Assembly: GCF_010730195.1 (NCBI RefSeq)
Contig: NZ_AP022613.1
Span: 3,534,001 to 3,598,000 of the forward strand
Reading direction: 5' to 3'
Length of the DNA: 64,000 nt
Source: Mycobacterium conspicuum
Lineage (GTDB): Bacteria; Actinomycetota; Actinomycetes; Mycobacteriales; Mycobacteriaceae
Both the position numbers and the translations under genes were made by a program. Under the pieces are notes generated by a model that made no database searches, was not told the origin of the DNA, and worked only from the letters and a program-made list of their open reading frames with translations. Each line of letters starts with the position of its first letter. Position 1 is the first letter of the stretch. This document shows positions 44,901 to 54,294 of the stretch, in pieces.

Positions 44901-45634
44901 TGAAACATCCACATCCCCAACGGGATCGGCAGGGGCGCCGCACGGTCGTTGCACAGCGCGATCTCAATGAGCACGCGCCCGCACGCCGGGTCGTTGTAGC
45001 GGTCGATCCGCAGGCAGATGGACTCTTGCAACGGAACCGTCGTGGTACGGCCCGGCATCAGGTCGGCCAACGCGATAGTGCGTGCCTCTTCCACGGGGGT
45101 GCGCTGGTAGTGGCGAATCGGGCGACCGGACTTGGTGACCTGGTCGGTCTGCACGCTCTCGTAGGTGCCCCACGACGCGGTCACCGTGAACGACCCCAGA
45201 TCGAGCGGAACTTGAAACCGCAGGCCCATCGACGCCGCGATCATCAACCCCTGCTTGGGCGCTCGGTCATCGGCGTCGTCGTCTTCGCCGTCAGCATCAT
45301 TGTCGTCGGCAGCGATGGCCGGCACACCGTGGCCTTCCACAAGTCCTTCGCCGTCGGCGCGCGGCTCCACTAAGGGTCCGCGCTCGGCGTCGCCTTCGGC
45401 ATCGTCGTCGGTATGCGCGGCGCCGGTGAGTTTCACCGGGGCGATGTGGCCAACCAGGTACTGGGAGCGAGGGCTGAACGGCAGCACCTCATGCGGGCCG
45501 TGGATCGGCCCGAGCAGCTCACGTTTCAAGATGTCGACCAGGTTCTCCCGCACGGTGAACGACGTGCCGTCGGGCTCATAAGTCAGCTGGTAGGTAGCCT
45601 CGGCGCCGTTCGACTTCTCGGTGGTCTCCTTCAT
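41912..45634 (-). CDS. drmA: DISARM helicase DrmA
   Basis: A 1240-aa SF2 helicase. Walker A PTGGGKTEAYLG lies near residue 492, the Walker B variant QDELH near 745, ASTATVRNA (motif III), and the C-terminal lobe ATSMLQVGVDV with YIQASSRVGRD (motif VI) near 1040. An acidic, Asp/Glu-rich linker (about 95-130) sits near the N-terminus. Size and motif set match DrmA. It overlaps drmMI and drmB by 4 bp each, so translation of the operon is tightly coupled. Confidence 0.94.
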   Translation of the reverse strand: MKETTEKSNGAEATYQLTYEPDGTSFTVRENLVDILKRELLGPIHGPHEVLPFSPRSQYLVGHIAPVKLTGAAHTDDDAEGDAERGPLVEPRADGEGLVEGHGVPAIAADDNDADGEDDDADDRAPKQGLMIAASMGLRFQVPLDLGSFTVTASWGTYESVQTDQVTKSGRPIRHYQRTPVEEARTIALADLMPGRTTTVPLQESICLRIDRYNDPACGRVLIEIALCNDRAAPLPIPLGMWMFQTKLHVDAGGAEVFLPVCDVLEQELPEHDPEVRRLNLQYRNRLEYAIGRTCSVDWSVKTGSRRASAVWTTWLPVAETPQTRARPVENALLSMDKLSRVTPDELRNGLQPLVTEYGTWLDGQQSIAAELPEHLRETAELVLWEARQAHQRLQAGLEHVATDDEALRCFRFMNQVMRDQRIATQVAAERASDPSLSIPDAQKKVADKGETAASWRPFQLAFILMQLPALTDPTVPLRSAEHQARVELLFFPTGGGKTEAYLGLAAYTFAIRRRQGVVESSEGPLDGRDGVAVLMRYTLRLLTAQQFQRATALMCAAELVRRADESTWGSEPFRIGLWVGTDVSPKRFEEADEQLARANEYGSHRLTVLQLQRCPWCGTPVSAAQVKADATLRRVFVYCGDELAQCPFAKGGSVTEGLPVLTVDEEIYRLTPAFVIATVDKFARLAREGEAAALFGYVRRRCGRHGYVHPDYGGCSISTAHPATNGQPAATIRPVDRLRPPDLIIQDELHLITGALGTSVGLFEVAVETLASWERADGKPVRPLIVASTATVRNATEQVRGLYGRRVEMFPPQVLDVADTYFSVEIPVSKENSGRRYVGVSAQGVRLANAQIRASEVLLSAGQLLFDRCGADADPYMTLVGYFNATRELAGMTRYLSDDVQDRVRRPRRGSGFPRRLGAAFGLLHKGELTARIASSEIGATLDRLGLQFDPTYDTNEAARTRMADQKNGKAVRVRNEAQSPFDVVLATSMLQVGVDVQRLGLMLVAGQPKNTAEYIQASSRVGRDANRPGLVVTLGNWARPRDLAHFEQFRHYHETFYAQVEALSVTPYSPTSLDRGIDGLLVSAARVLQAHLEDGLSPERTAWRIKDQHSAVENIVARLKKRIAAAAQDDDATKRASDLLTNRIDRWSDRTKNATEMGKTLVYERTGEGDKYLALLVSPEHAKAAAGGSMQPPFVVANSMREVQPEINVLVSPIPERLFVRTPDGAPTWVLPAGKGDE

Positions 45635-48600
45635 GGGATCAGTGTTCCTTGCCGTTCTGACACCGTCCGGCCGCGGCCGTCCCTGCGTTTCGGTTTGGCC
45701 GCCTGCTTAGCTTCGGCGGCGGCGCGGCGGTGATTCTGCTCCAGTAGCCGGTCAAGGATCTCGACTCGCGCAGCGGGGCTGACCGTCCAACGCTGCATTT
45801 GGCGGTAGGTGTGGAAGCCGTGCTCGAGCGGAATATCCGACCAGCCGTAGGCGTCCATGACCGCCTCGTCGAGTTCGACGTGAATCGCCCGCATCCGGGC
45901 CACATCTGGATCGGAGGCATCAGCGAGCTGCTGGTTGTTGACGAGGTTGTAGAGCTTGGTCAGACCGAGGTCGCGGCGAAGCATGATCTCACGACGCTCC
46001 GCATCGAGCGTCCGACCGATTTGTTCCAACCACTCTGTTGTTTCAGGGCGTGGGAGAGTCTCGAAAACATCAGTTGGCGAATAGTTCACATCGGTGCGCA
46101 TCGTCGAACCGTATTTAATGGCCCACATCTGGTGGAGACTCGACGAGAGCACCGCTTGGTCGCCATACGAATCGACCGCAAAGACCGCAAGCTTGTGGGC
46201 GAAGACTTGTCCTGTCGGAACGCGCGCAGGCATGACCGTCTTGCTCACCAGCGCAATTACGAGCACCTCGTCGAGGCCAGCGATCGCCTTCCGCATGCCC
46301 GATGCGTTCTCCGCGAAAAGCCACCAATTGTCGCGGCGAGCTTGCCGACTATTCCTGTCGCGCTCGGGTTTGACCCGAAGACGCACTCGGTTCAAAGGCT
46401 GCACGTACTGCGCCGCCTGTTCGACGGCTAGTCCATAGAAGTCGATCACCCAGCGCGATGCGGAACAGTCCGGCCGAGAGTTGAGATCTTCACCGCCAAG
46501 GTAAGGAAACAGAACCTCGGCATTACGAGAGTCCTCGGCAATCCACGCCTGTGCTTCGTCGGGTTCGAGGACGAAGCCCATGCCAAGCACGATGCACCCT
46601 TGGAAGGCGACGTCCGCGTTATCGGCGAGCCGGACGGGGTTACCCGCAATCCGCCCGCCGGGCTCCAGCAGGGTACTGATCCTCTTGACGGGCGTGTCGT
46701 CGCTGATGCGTGGCACGTCGTCGGCCACCGGCCCGACAGTGCCCCACACCGCGGCGTATTCCAGATTGGCGCTGGCGGCGGGCCAGGACCGGCTCTGGAT
46801 CGCGCGGGTGATGGTGAATCCGGAGGCGACCATTCGATCGAGCCCAACCTCGCGCGTGTCGCCTTGGGCGATGGTGTTCGTGGCGATGAGCCCCACGGTC
46901 CCCTCTGAAGAGAGCAACGACTGCGCGCGCAGGAAGAAGTACGCCACCTGGTCAGCACTTCCCCGAGTCCCTTCAGCGAGTACGTTAACGAACCAGTCGC
47001 GAATGTTGGTTCCCAAAGCACCGGTGAGTTTTTGGCCACCGAGGAACGGCGGATTCCCAATGATGGCATCGAAGCCGCCTCGTTCAACGACAACATCCGG
47101 TGCCTCGATGACCCAATGATTCGGCCGCCATCGCTCGTAGTCTGTCTGCACCGTTGGCCTCAGGCCGGCGTCAATGATCGAGCCGAGCATTGTCGAGTCC
47201 GGTTGATCAGATTCGGGGTGTGCGGTCTTGACGGCGATGCGCAGGTTCTCGTACGCCTCGTCGAGTGCCTTGTCCGGTTTCCCGCCAAGGGACAGTCCAG
47301 CGGCGATCACGCCGTCAGCGATCTTTCGCAATTCGGCTGTGACGTCGTGCAGTTGGGCGAGCTGCCGGTGTTTGGCAGCGCTGTTGCGAGCGGGATCGTT
47401 TTCGTCGATTTCGGTGGCTAGTTTGCGACGCAGTTCGACGGCTCGATGGATGATGGCGTCGATGTCGACGTCGAAGATGTCGATCATCGCCGTGGCTGGT
47501 ACACGGCTCGGATCGATGTGCAGTTTGCGGAGTTGGTCGAGGCTGGTCAGGCCGAGCAGTGAGTTGCCGAGGAAAATTTTGTCGTCGACGAATGAGAACG
47601 GCAGGTCGCGATCGAGGGAGACTAACCAGAGTGAGAGCTTGCACATTTCGACGGCCATGTCGTTGATGTCGGCGCCGTAGATGCAGTTGGCGACGACTTC
47701 ACGGATGGCCCGCAGATACAGATCGCGGCGTTGGCTGTTGGCGGGGTCTTCGGCGGTCCACGCCTCAACTACTCGTTCGGCGAGATAGCGTGCCGCGCCG
47801 ACGAGGAATGCGCCAGAGCCGCAAGCGATGTCGGTAACCTTGAGGCTCAGGATGTCGTCGGAGGACTTGAGTTTCCACTTCGCTTCGTCGGCGGTCCGGT
47901 GTGGGCCGGGCCAGTAGCACAGCGGTTGCAGCGCGTGCAGCACGACTTCTTCGGCCAGCGATTTCGGGGTGTAGTGGGCGCCGGCGTTCTTGCGGGAGGG
48001 GGTCTCTTTGACTATCAATCCGCCGGCGCGCACAACGAACGGGCGGCCGCGCAGGTCCTGGCGAATCAAACTCAGCCATTTCAGCGCCCGGTCGCGCAAA
48101 TGGGCGTCGTCGCCGGCGGCCTGAGCGAGAGCGCTGACCGCACCCGGCTCAGGCTTGGTACCAAGGCCTTTCGTGATTGCTGTCGCCGATTGCGGCGTCG
48201 CACCGGGCTGGTCGCGCTCGACCCAGGCGCGGATCGCTTCGGCGAGCTTCTTTGGGGTGGCGTAGCCGGCAGCTAGCTCCTCCAGCACCGCGAGCGGGAT
48301 CTCGGGTTCTTCACCCTTCTTGCCTTGCAAGCCCAGATAGGGTTGGTCGACGGTGACCGCGGTGTAGCCGAGCAAGCCCTCATAGATGTAACCGATCTGC
48401 TCAACATCGATGTCGCGGAACGATATTCGGCGTGCCTCGCCGCCCTTGAGGACGGCCTGTTGCACCGAGCGCAGCACATGCAGCATCACCCGATCAGACA
48501 CCGTCAGCGCGAGAGTGCCGTGTTCGGTAGTCGCGGTCAAGAACGGGAACCGTACGGGGTCAAAGAGAGAGCCCCCGTAGGCCGGCATCCGCATGCCTTC

Positions 48601-49698
48601 AAATGAGGCGCCCGCATACAGTGCCTGGCTGGTGGCGAGCAGTCGATGCCACATCATCGAGGTGGCATCCAGCGCCTCTTCGCCCTCGGCGGTCTCGCGG
48701 CCCTGCAGCCGATCCAGCGAGGCCGAGATGCCGTAGCCCTGTTCGAAAAGTTCTCCCGATGGCAGCAGGCCCCGCTCTTCGGCGAACAGCAAGAACACGA
48801 TCCGCATCATGATCGTCACCGCGGCCTCGTAGGCTTGGTGAGGGTCGTCTGGCAGCGGGTTGGGTTGTCCCCGATTTTGCGCATCGGCTGCCGATTCAGA
48901 AAACGACGCGATGAGCAACTCGACGGCGCGGCGCACCTGGGCGCCGAGCGCCTCGGTGATTTCCTCAGCGGCGGCGACAGATTCGGCGAACAGCACCGGC
49001 AGCCGCTCGTTCGGGTCGCCGCCCACGAGGTGTTGGCGGCCGATGACGGTCAGGAACGCGTCGCGGGTGCGGGGCTCTTCGATCCACGTCAGTGCGTCGA
49101 CAATGCCCGAGGCAGCCATGCTGCCTTCGCGGGCGCACACCAGTCCCCACCAGCGTCCGTCGGTGACGATGCCGACCTCAACGCCGTTGGCGCGCAGCAG
49201 CGCCTCCATCCGGTCGACCGGGGTGGCAGCCCAAAGATCGTTAGGTACCTGCCGCAGCGAATCGACCGGGTCGATGACAGAAACGAGGGCTCCGATGCCA
49301 TCCGGGCCAGTGAGTGCGGCGTTGGCTGTCACCGTCACCGCACGGTTAGGGGATTGGGCCGGCACAGCGGCCACCTCACCCCACGACAGCGACTCTGCCC
49401 AGCCAGCCACCTCCCGCAAGATTGCCTCGACCCACTTGTCGCGCGCGATACGGTAGGCGTCCAGCGTCGCCGAATCGTCGGGCATGCGGTCGAGCGACTC
49501 CCATGCGGGCTCGAAGTCCTTGCGGGCGTAGACCAATGCTTCCTTGCGGTCGTCGGAAAGACGTGGCATGCCCTGCGGCCACACCCGCTTGAGCGGTGGA
49601 ATCGCCAGGAACGGGCCCTCGGTGTCGACCAGTTCTAGCCACTGCCGGTGCAGGTCGGCGGCATTAATGATGCTTTGAGGCTTTCGTCGCGCGGGCAT
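45631..49698 (-). CDS. drmMI: DISARM class 1 N6-adenine DNA methyltransferase DrmMI
   Basis: A 1355-aa Eco57I-type gamma-class methylase. SAM-binding motif I VTDIACGSGAFLVG lies near residue 622 and catalytic motif IV IIGNPPFLGG near 880, so the methylase should be active. The N-terminal 500 residues are an accessory helical region and the C-terminal part a target-recognition domain. An adenine methylase, rather than a 5-methylcytosine enzyme, defines class 1 DISARM; it marks host DNA as self. It shares a TGATG junction with drmD. Confidence 0.94.
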   Translation of the reverse strand: MPARRKPQSIINAADLHRQWLELVDTEGPFLAIPPLKRVWPQGMPRLSDDRKEALVYARKDFEPAWESLDRMPDDSATLDAYRIARDKWVEAILREVAGWAESLSWGEVAAVPAQSPNRAVTVTANAALTGPDGIGALVSVIDPVDSLRQVPNDLWAATPVDRMEALLRANGVEVGIVTDGRWWGLVCAREGSMAASGIVDALTWIEEPRTRDAFLTVIGRQHLVGGDPNERLPVLFAESVAAAEEITEALGAQVRRAVELLIASFSESAADAQNRGQPNPLPDDPHQAYEAAVTIMMRIVFLLFAEERGLLPSGELFEQGYGISASLDRLQGRETAEGEEALDATSMMWHRLLATSQALYAGASFEGMRMPAYGGSLFDPVRFPFLTATTEHGTLALTVSDRVMLHVLRSVQQAVLKGGEARRISFRDIDVEQIGYIYEGLLGYTAVTVDQPYLGLQGKKGEEPEIPLAVLEELAAGYATPKKLAEAIRAWVERDQPGATPQSATAITKGLGTKPEPGAVSALAQAAGDDAHLRDRALKWLSLIRQDLRGRPFVVRAGGLIVKETPSRKNAGAHYTPKSLAEEVVLHALQPLCYWPGPHRTADEAKWKLKSSDDILSLKVTDIACGSGAFLVGAARYLAERVVEAWTAEDPANSQRRDLYLRAIREVVANCIYGADINDMAVEMCKLSLWLVSLDRDLPFSFVDDKIFLGNSLLGLTSLDQLRKLHIDPSRVPATAMIDIFDVDIDAIIHRAVELRRKLATEIDENDPARNSAAKHRQLAQLHDVTAELRKIADGVIAAGLSLGGKPDKALDEAYENLRIAVKTAHPESDQPDSTMLGSIIDAGLRPTVQTDYERWRPNHWVIEAPDVVVERGGFDAIIGNPPFLGGQKLTGALGTNIRDWFVNVLAEGTRGSADQVAYFFLRAQSLLSSEGTVGLIATNTIAQGDTREVGLDRMVASGFTITRAIQSRSWPAASANLEYAAVWGTVGPVADDVPRISDDTPVKRISTLLEPGGRIAGNPVRLADNADVAFQGCIVLGMGFVLEPDEAQAWIAEDSRNAEVLFPYLGGEDLNSRPDCSASRWVIDFYGLAVEQAAQYVQPLNRVRLRVKPERDRNSRQARRDNWWLFAENASGMRKAIAGLDEVLVIALVSKTVMPARVPTGQVFAHKLAVFAVDSYGDQAVLSSSLHQMWAIKYGSTMRTDVNYSPTDVFETLPRPETTEWLEQIGRTLDAERREIMLRRDLGLTKLYNLVNNQQLADASDPDVARMRAIHVELDEAVMDAYGWSDIPLEHGFHTYRQMQRWTVSPAARVEILDRLLEQNHRRAAAEAKQAAKPKRRDGRGRTVSERQGTLIP

Positions 49699-52600
49699 CA
49701 GCGCAACCCCTCTGCCGCGTCCGTCGGGGTGAGTGCGAACACGACCGCGGCTGCGGTCGTGTGTGGTTTGACGTCTGCGTAGCGGTGCATGATCGCTTGG
49801 ATTTCGCGGGTCTCTTCATCATCGAGGTCGTCAAGGCGGCGTTGCATGCTCTCGATGTCTCGGCGCCACTGCTTTTGCTGGTCGTCGGCCCACAGCATCG
49901 CCTCGGATTCGGCTTCCTTGCTTCGTAACTGAGCCAACGAGTCATGGAGGTTCGCTCGGAACGCGGTGAAGATGTCGCGTGCGCGCTGGGTATCGGTTTG
50001 TTGGCGTTTGGCCAGCTGCTCCATCACCAGCTCTTGGCGGCGCGCCGCGCGAGTCTGCATTGACGCCTCCAGCCGGGCGCGCAGCGGCGCGTCAGGAAGG
50101 TTCCACAACTCGCACAGCCGATCGCGCAACTGCTTACTAGCCGACTTGAGCCGGTCGTGATCGAGGGCTTGGTCCAGGGCCGCTTCGGCTTTCTCCTCGG
50201 CCATCGTCCGGCGGCCTCTCAGCCGGACACCCACTAGAAACACCTCCTCGTGTAGCCGTACGCCTCCGCGCCCGACCAGCACCATGCGGGTCACCGCGGC
50301 GACGAACGACTCCGGTAGGTCATCAACCACGACCGCCGTCACCCGGCTGAGCGGGGAGTCCACGCTCCACAGCGAACTGCGCAGCAGCCGCTGTGCCTTC
50401 TGGACGATCGGATGACCCAGGTGCACATAGACCAGATCGCTGCGACCTTCTGCCGCGGCCGGGTCAAACGTGATCGGGCGCAGCACACCAGGTTTCAGCC
50501 GTGTGTCCAAGCCCTTAAGGGTGTCGTGCCAACCCGGTGTCAGTGTCGGCAGCGCAAACACGTCGGCGTCGGTGCGGTCATCACCAACCGGGATCAGCGG
50601 TGGCTGGTGGTTGATCCGCAACGCGGTGTCCACGACTCGGCGCAGGTTTCCCGGTTCCAGATGCATCTGGACACGCGAATCGTCGTAGCCCTGTTCCAGC
50701 TGGGTGAGCCGGGCGTTGAGCTCTATCCCTCCGGCGAGCGCGGAGTTGATTACCTCGTTGGCATCGACCCCTTTGGCCTTGCGCGTGGCTGGTTTACGGC
50801 CGGTGAAGTGCTGCTGGATCTCCTCGCCGATCACCTGGTTCGCTGAGCCGAGGTCCAGCTCGACTTGAGCGATCTTCTTGGCGACCCGGGCCATGAAATC
50901 GACATCTGCACCGTAGGTCGACGACTTTTCGTCCGGGACGAAGTGGAAGACTTCCGGTGTCTCCGTCTGGCCGTAGCGATCGATGCGGCCGATCCGTTGC
51001 TCCAGCCGCGACGGGTTGAACGGGATGTCGAAATTCACCAGACGGTGGCAATGGGTCTGGAGGTCGATGCCTTCACCGGCGGCATCGGTGGCCAGCAGCA
51101 CCCGCACCGGCTCCTGGGCGGGGTCGGCTGTGAACTGAGAGCGGATGTATTCGCGGTCCTCGGTCGGCGTCGAACCTTGGATCACCGCCAGCCGATCTTT
51201 GTCGTAGCCGCGTTGTGTCAGTACCCGCTGCAGCCAATCAACGGTGTGGGCGTATTCGGTGAATACGACGACCCGCTCGTTGAGCCAGTGTTTGCGGTCG
51301 GGCCGGCAGATCGCGTCGAGGAAGTCGATGAGCTTGTCCAGGCGCGAGTCCGGGCGGCTCTCGTAGCCCAGTCCCCAGTCTCTGAGCTTTTCCAGCTGGC
51401 CCGGCGCCGCGGCACTGAGCGGGTCGGAACCCTTCGACTCACGCAGCCGCTCGGACTCGTCTTGCTCCCACAGCCCCTCTTCCTCGTCGGCCTGGCCATC
51501 GCCGAAAATGTCGTCATAGTCATCGATCAGGCCGCGGCCCGCCTGGGCGCTGAGGTAGTGGCTCAGCGTCATCCCGAACGCAAACGGGCTGGACAAGAAC
51601 CGCTTCTTGAGCAGCATCGTCACGATGTCACCACCCGGCTTGGTGCCGTTCTGTTTGGCACTGTTGGTGACGATCTCGTCGAGCAAGTCGAACATCGCCT
51701 GCTCGCCGTCGTCGGGATCGAACGACAGAATTTTGACCTGACGGTCCTTGAACCCCTTGGCTTTTAGATCTTTTTTCAGCCGGCGGATCGTGACGTCTTT
51801 GAGTGCGACCGAGTCAAGGATTGCGCCGCGGGAGAATCTCCGCGGGTCGATCATCTCCATCAGCGCGGTGAACGATTCCGGATGCCCGTTGTGCGGGGTG
51901 GCGCTCAGGAACAGTCGGTGCTCGCATTTGTCCGCGAGCTGGCGGACCGCCTCCGTGCGTTGGGTGTCTACCGCATAGCCGCGGCCGCTGGCTACCGCCG
52001 ATGGGCTCGATGGCGCAACGTGATGCGCCTCGTCGACGATCAGCACGTCGAATGCGAACCGCTTGGCGGTCTTGGGGTTGGAGGCTTGCGCGTACACGTC
52101 ACGCAGCATGCGCTGCGCCCGCACCTGGGGCAGCCACGCCATGCTCACGATCACCCGCGGGTACAGCAGAAACGGATTGGCGTGCAGGCCGTGGCTGCGA
52201 CGCACCTGGGCAATCAGCTCGCTGTTGACGATGGTGAATTGAAGGCCGAACTTGTCACGCATCTCGTCCTGCCACTTCAGCGACAGGCTGGGCGGGCAGA
52301 CGATCACCGCCGTGCGTGCACGGTGCCTTAGGAAAAGCTCCTGGAGGACCAGACCGGCCTCGATCGTCTTCCCCAAACCCACGTCATCGGCCAGTAGCAG
52401 GTTCGCACGCGGGCTGGCCAGGGCGCGGCGTAGGGGTTCAAGCTGGTAGGCCTCCACTGCGACGCCGGACCAGAACGGCGCCTGGTACCGGTTGGGGTCC
52501 GCCGACGTCACCGCGCCCCAGCGCATGGCGTCGATAAACCCTGCGAGGGTTTCCGGGTCGTCGAAGGCTTCCGGATGGATCTGCTCTGGGAGGCCCTGCG

Positions 52601-52826
52601 CCGGCGTGACGGTGTGGCCGACCTCCAGCTCCCAAATGACCGACAGTTGTTCGCCTAGCCGGTCCTCATCGAGGGATTGAAGGTCGACGACGTGGTTTAG
52701 CTGGGCTGCGGCCTCGTCTGCTGGGCTGCGGGGCAGGCCTTGGGCCTGGACATTTGCTACTGCCCAGGTGGATCCGCGAACCTCAACAACTTGACCGGGT
52801 TCCGGCGGAGAACTAACTACAGACAC
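49698..52826 (-). CDS. drmD: DISARM class 1 SNF2-like helicase DrmD
   Basis: A 1042-aa SWI2/SNF2 ATPase and the first gene of the operon. Walker A LLADDVGLGKTIEAG is near residue 148, DEAHH near 262, LSATPHNGH near 305 and the motif V/VI pair TDAAGEGIDLQ and RLEQRIGRIDRYGQ near 590-615, all intact. A long helical tail follows. DrmD distinguishes class 1 from class 2 DISARM, which carries drmE instead. The promoter should lie in the roughly 150-bp divergent gap before the dual-OB gene. Confidence 0.94.
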   Translation of the reverse strand: MSVVSSPPEPGQVVEVRGSTWAVANVQAQGLPRSPADEAAAQLNHVVDLQSLDEDRLGEQLSVIWELEVGHTVTPAQGLPEQIHPEAFDDPETLAGFIDAMRWGAVTSADPNRYQAPFWSGVAVEAYQLEPLRRALASPRANLLLADDVGLGKTIEAGLVLQELFLRHRARTAVIVCPPSLSLKWQDEMRDKFGLQFTIVNSELIAQVRRSHGLHANPFLLYPRVIVSMAWLPQVRAQRMLRDVYAQASNPKTAKRFAFDVLIVDEAHHVAPSSPSAVASGRGYAVDTQRTEAVRQLADKCEHRLFLSATPHNGHPESFTALMEMIDPRRFSRGAILDSVALKDVTIRRLKKDLKAKGFKDRQVKILSFDPDDGEQAMFDLLDEIVTNSAKQNGTKPGGDIVTMLLKKRFLSSPFAFGMTLSHYLSAQAGRGLIDDYDDIFGDGQADEEEGLWEQDESERLRESKGSDPLSAAAPGQLEKLRDWGLGYESRPDSRLDKLIDFLDAICRPDRKHWLNERVVVFTEYAHTVDWLQRVLTQRGYDKDRLAVIQGSTPTEDREYIRSQFTADPAQEPVRVLLATDAAGEGIDLQTHCHRLVNFDIPFNPSRLEQRIGRIDRYGQTETPEVFHFVPDEKSSTYGADVDFMARVAKKIAQVELDLGSANQVIGEEIQQHFTGRKPATRKAKGVDANEVINSALAGGIELNARLTQLEQGYDDSRVQMHLEPGNLRRVVDTALRINHQPPLIPVGDDRTDADVFALPTLTPGWHDTLKGLDTRLKPGVLRPITFDPAAAEGRSDLVYVHLGHPIVQKAQRLLRSSLWSVDSPLSRVTAVVVDDLPESFVAAVTRMVLVGRGGVRLHEEVFLVGVRLRGRRTMAEEKAEAALDQALDHDRLKSASKQLRDRLCELWNLPDAPLRARLEASMQTRAARRQELVMEQLAKRQQTDTQRARDIFTAFRANLHDSLAQLRSKEAESEAMLWADDQQKQWRRDIESMQRRLDDLDDEETREIQAIMHRYADVKPHTTAAAVVFALTPTDAAEGLR

Positions 52827-52978
52827 TCCTATACCACCCCAACTTGCACTGCAGCACCAAGGGACACTATCGCACTGGGTGCCGACGCGGGCCGAGTTGG
52901 AGCGTCGCCCCGTCGGTGGAGCGCGCTACAGTCGCTCTATTGGTCGATCCAGTCCAAGATCCGAGGGTGCGTGCTCGC

Positions 52979-53677
52979 GTGACAGAGGCCAAAACCATCG
53001 TGTGCCTGGCGAACTCCCGCAAGATGTCGGGCCGATGCGTCGCGGGAATAGTCGTTGCCCATGACCGTGCGAAGTGGATACGTCCCATCAGCTCGCGTCC
53101 CAATCATGAGGTGTCTGAATACGAGCGACAGTACGAAGATGGCTCCGACCCACAGGTGCTCGATATCGTCTCCGTCCCGCTTATCGAGGCCCGGCCGCAT
53201 AGCTACCAAAGCGAAAATTGGCTACTCGATCCTGAGTATTACTGGAAAAAGACCGGGCGCGCGGAATGGGATCGACTGCTCGCATTCGAGGAGCGGCCCG
53301 CGTCTTTGTGGATTAACGGATACAGCACCTACCACGGGGTGAATGATCGTGTGCCCGAGCGACAAGCTCGCACATTGACGCACTCACTCAAACTCATACG
53401 AGTAGACCGCGTCACTTTACGCGTGCACTGCCCCGGTGCTGCATTCGGCAATCCAAAACGTGTCGTGCAAGCAGGCTTCGAATACTCTGGTTGCGATTAT
53501 TCATTGCGAGTAACCGATCCGGTTTATGAACGGAAGTATCTGGCAGAATCAGACGGCAATTATACATTGGGCGAGGCATTCCTGACGATTAGCTTGGGCG
53601 AACCGTATGATGGCTATGTTTATAAGTTGGTAGCAGCAATAATCGAACGCGCAACAAGTACCGGAAGCGGCAGGTAA
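52979..53677 (+). CDS. Dual OB-fold domain protein
   Basis: A 232-aa protein. I chose GTG 52979, where the family homology starts (TEAKTIVCLANSRKMSGRC); a GTG four codons earlier and a longer upstream frame exist. Conserved features are GRCVAGI, WIRPISSRPNHEVSEYER, SVPLIEARPHSYQSENW and a Cys/Trp-rich body, matching the dual-OB family described from comparative genomics of conflict systems. It may bind nucleic acid. It is followed at once by two DUF488 genes with overlapping ends. Base composition appears AT-richer than that of the DISARM genes. Confidence 0.8.
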   Translation: MTEAKTIVCLANSRKMSGRCVAGIVVAHDRAKWIRPISSRPNHEVSEYERQYEDGSDPQVLDIVSVPLIEARPHSYQSENWLLDPEYYWKKTGRAEWDRLLAFEERPASLWINGYSTYHGVNDRVPERQARTLTHSLKLIRVDRVTLRVHCPGAAFGNPKRVVQAGFEYSGCDYSLRVTDPVYERKYLAESDGNYTLGEAFLTISLGEPYDGYVYKLVAAIIERATSTGSGR

Positions 53678-54294
53678 TGATGCTAAATAAGGTGCTTACA
53701 ATCGGCCACTCCACGCACGATATCGCAACATTTTGCAGACTGCTTCGACAGAGCGGTGTCACGGCGGTGGCAGATGTACGATCTGTCCCGGTAAGTCGAT
53801 TTGCGCCCCATTTCAACCGTGACGCACTGAATCGCAGCTTAGCCGAGGCTGGCATCAAGTATGTCTTTATGGGCAAGCAGCTGGGGGCACGTACGGATGA
53901 CACTGACTGTTACGTTGACGGGCGGGTCCAATACGACCGCCTCTCGCAAACTCCCGAGTTCAACTGCGGAATAGAACGGCTACTGGATGGGATGCAGAGA
54001 GAAGGTATCGCGATTATGTGTGCGGAGCGAGAACCGCTTGATTGCCATCGCACAGTACTAGTTGCCCGTGTGCTTGCGGAGAGGGGTATTAGAATCGACC
54101 ACATCCACGCCGACGGGCATATCGAAAGCCATGCCATGGCTATGCAACGTCTCATGGCTAAATTTGGGCTAGCCGAGGCAGACCTATTCCATAGTCGTGC
54201 CGAGCTCCTCGAAGAGGCTCTAATCCGCCAGGAGCACCGCATCGCATACGTCAACGAGTCGCTGCGTGTCGGCGATGGCGCATATCCAACATGA
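53677..54294 (+). CDS. DUF488 family protein (first of two)
   Basis: A 205-aa DUF488 protein. It begins LTIGHSTHDIATFCRLLRQS and DVRSVPVSRFAPHFN, and carries the family C-terminal motif CAEREPLDCHR with its paired Cys/His. DUF488 proteins are of unknown activity. ATG overlaps the dual-OB stop as TAATG, and its stop overlaps the next gene by 4 bp, so three genes are one cassette. Confidence 0.88.
   Translation: MMLNKVLTIGHSTHDIATFCRLLRQSGVTAVADVRSVPVSRFAPHFNRDALNRSLAEAGIKYVFMGKQLGARTDDTDCYVDGRVQYDRLSQTPEFNCGIERLLDGMQREGIAIMCAEREPLDCHRTVLVARVLAERGIRIDHIHADGHIESHAMAMQRLMAKFGLAEADLFHSRAELLEEALIRQEHRIAYVNESLRVGDGAYPT

Noticed and set aside
45631..49698. Class 2 DISARM
   Set aside because: The methylase has the NPPF motif of adenine enzymes rather than the PC motif of 5-methylcytosine enzymes, and drmE is absent.
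37468..52826. BREX or Pgl system
   Set aside because: Although there is a large adenine methylase, no pglZ, brxC or brxL-like gene is present, while DUF1998 and paired DrmA/DrmD helicases are diagnostic of DISARM.
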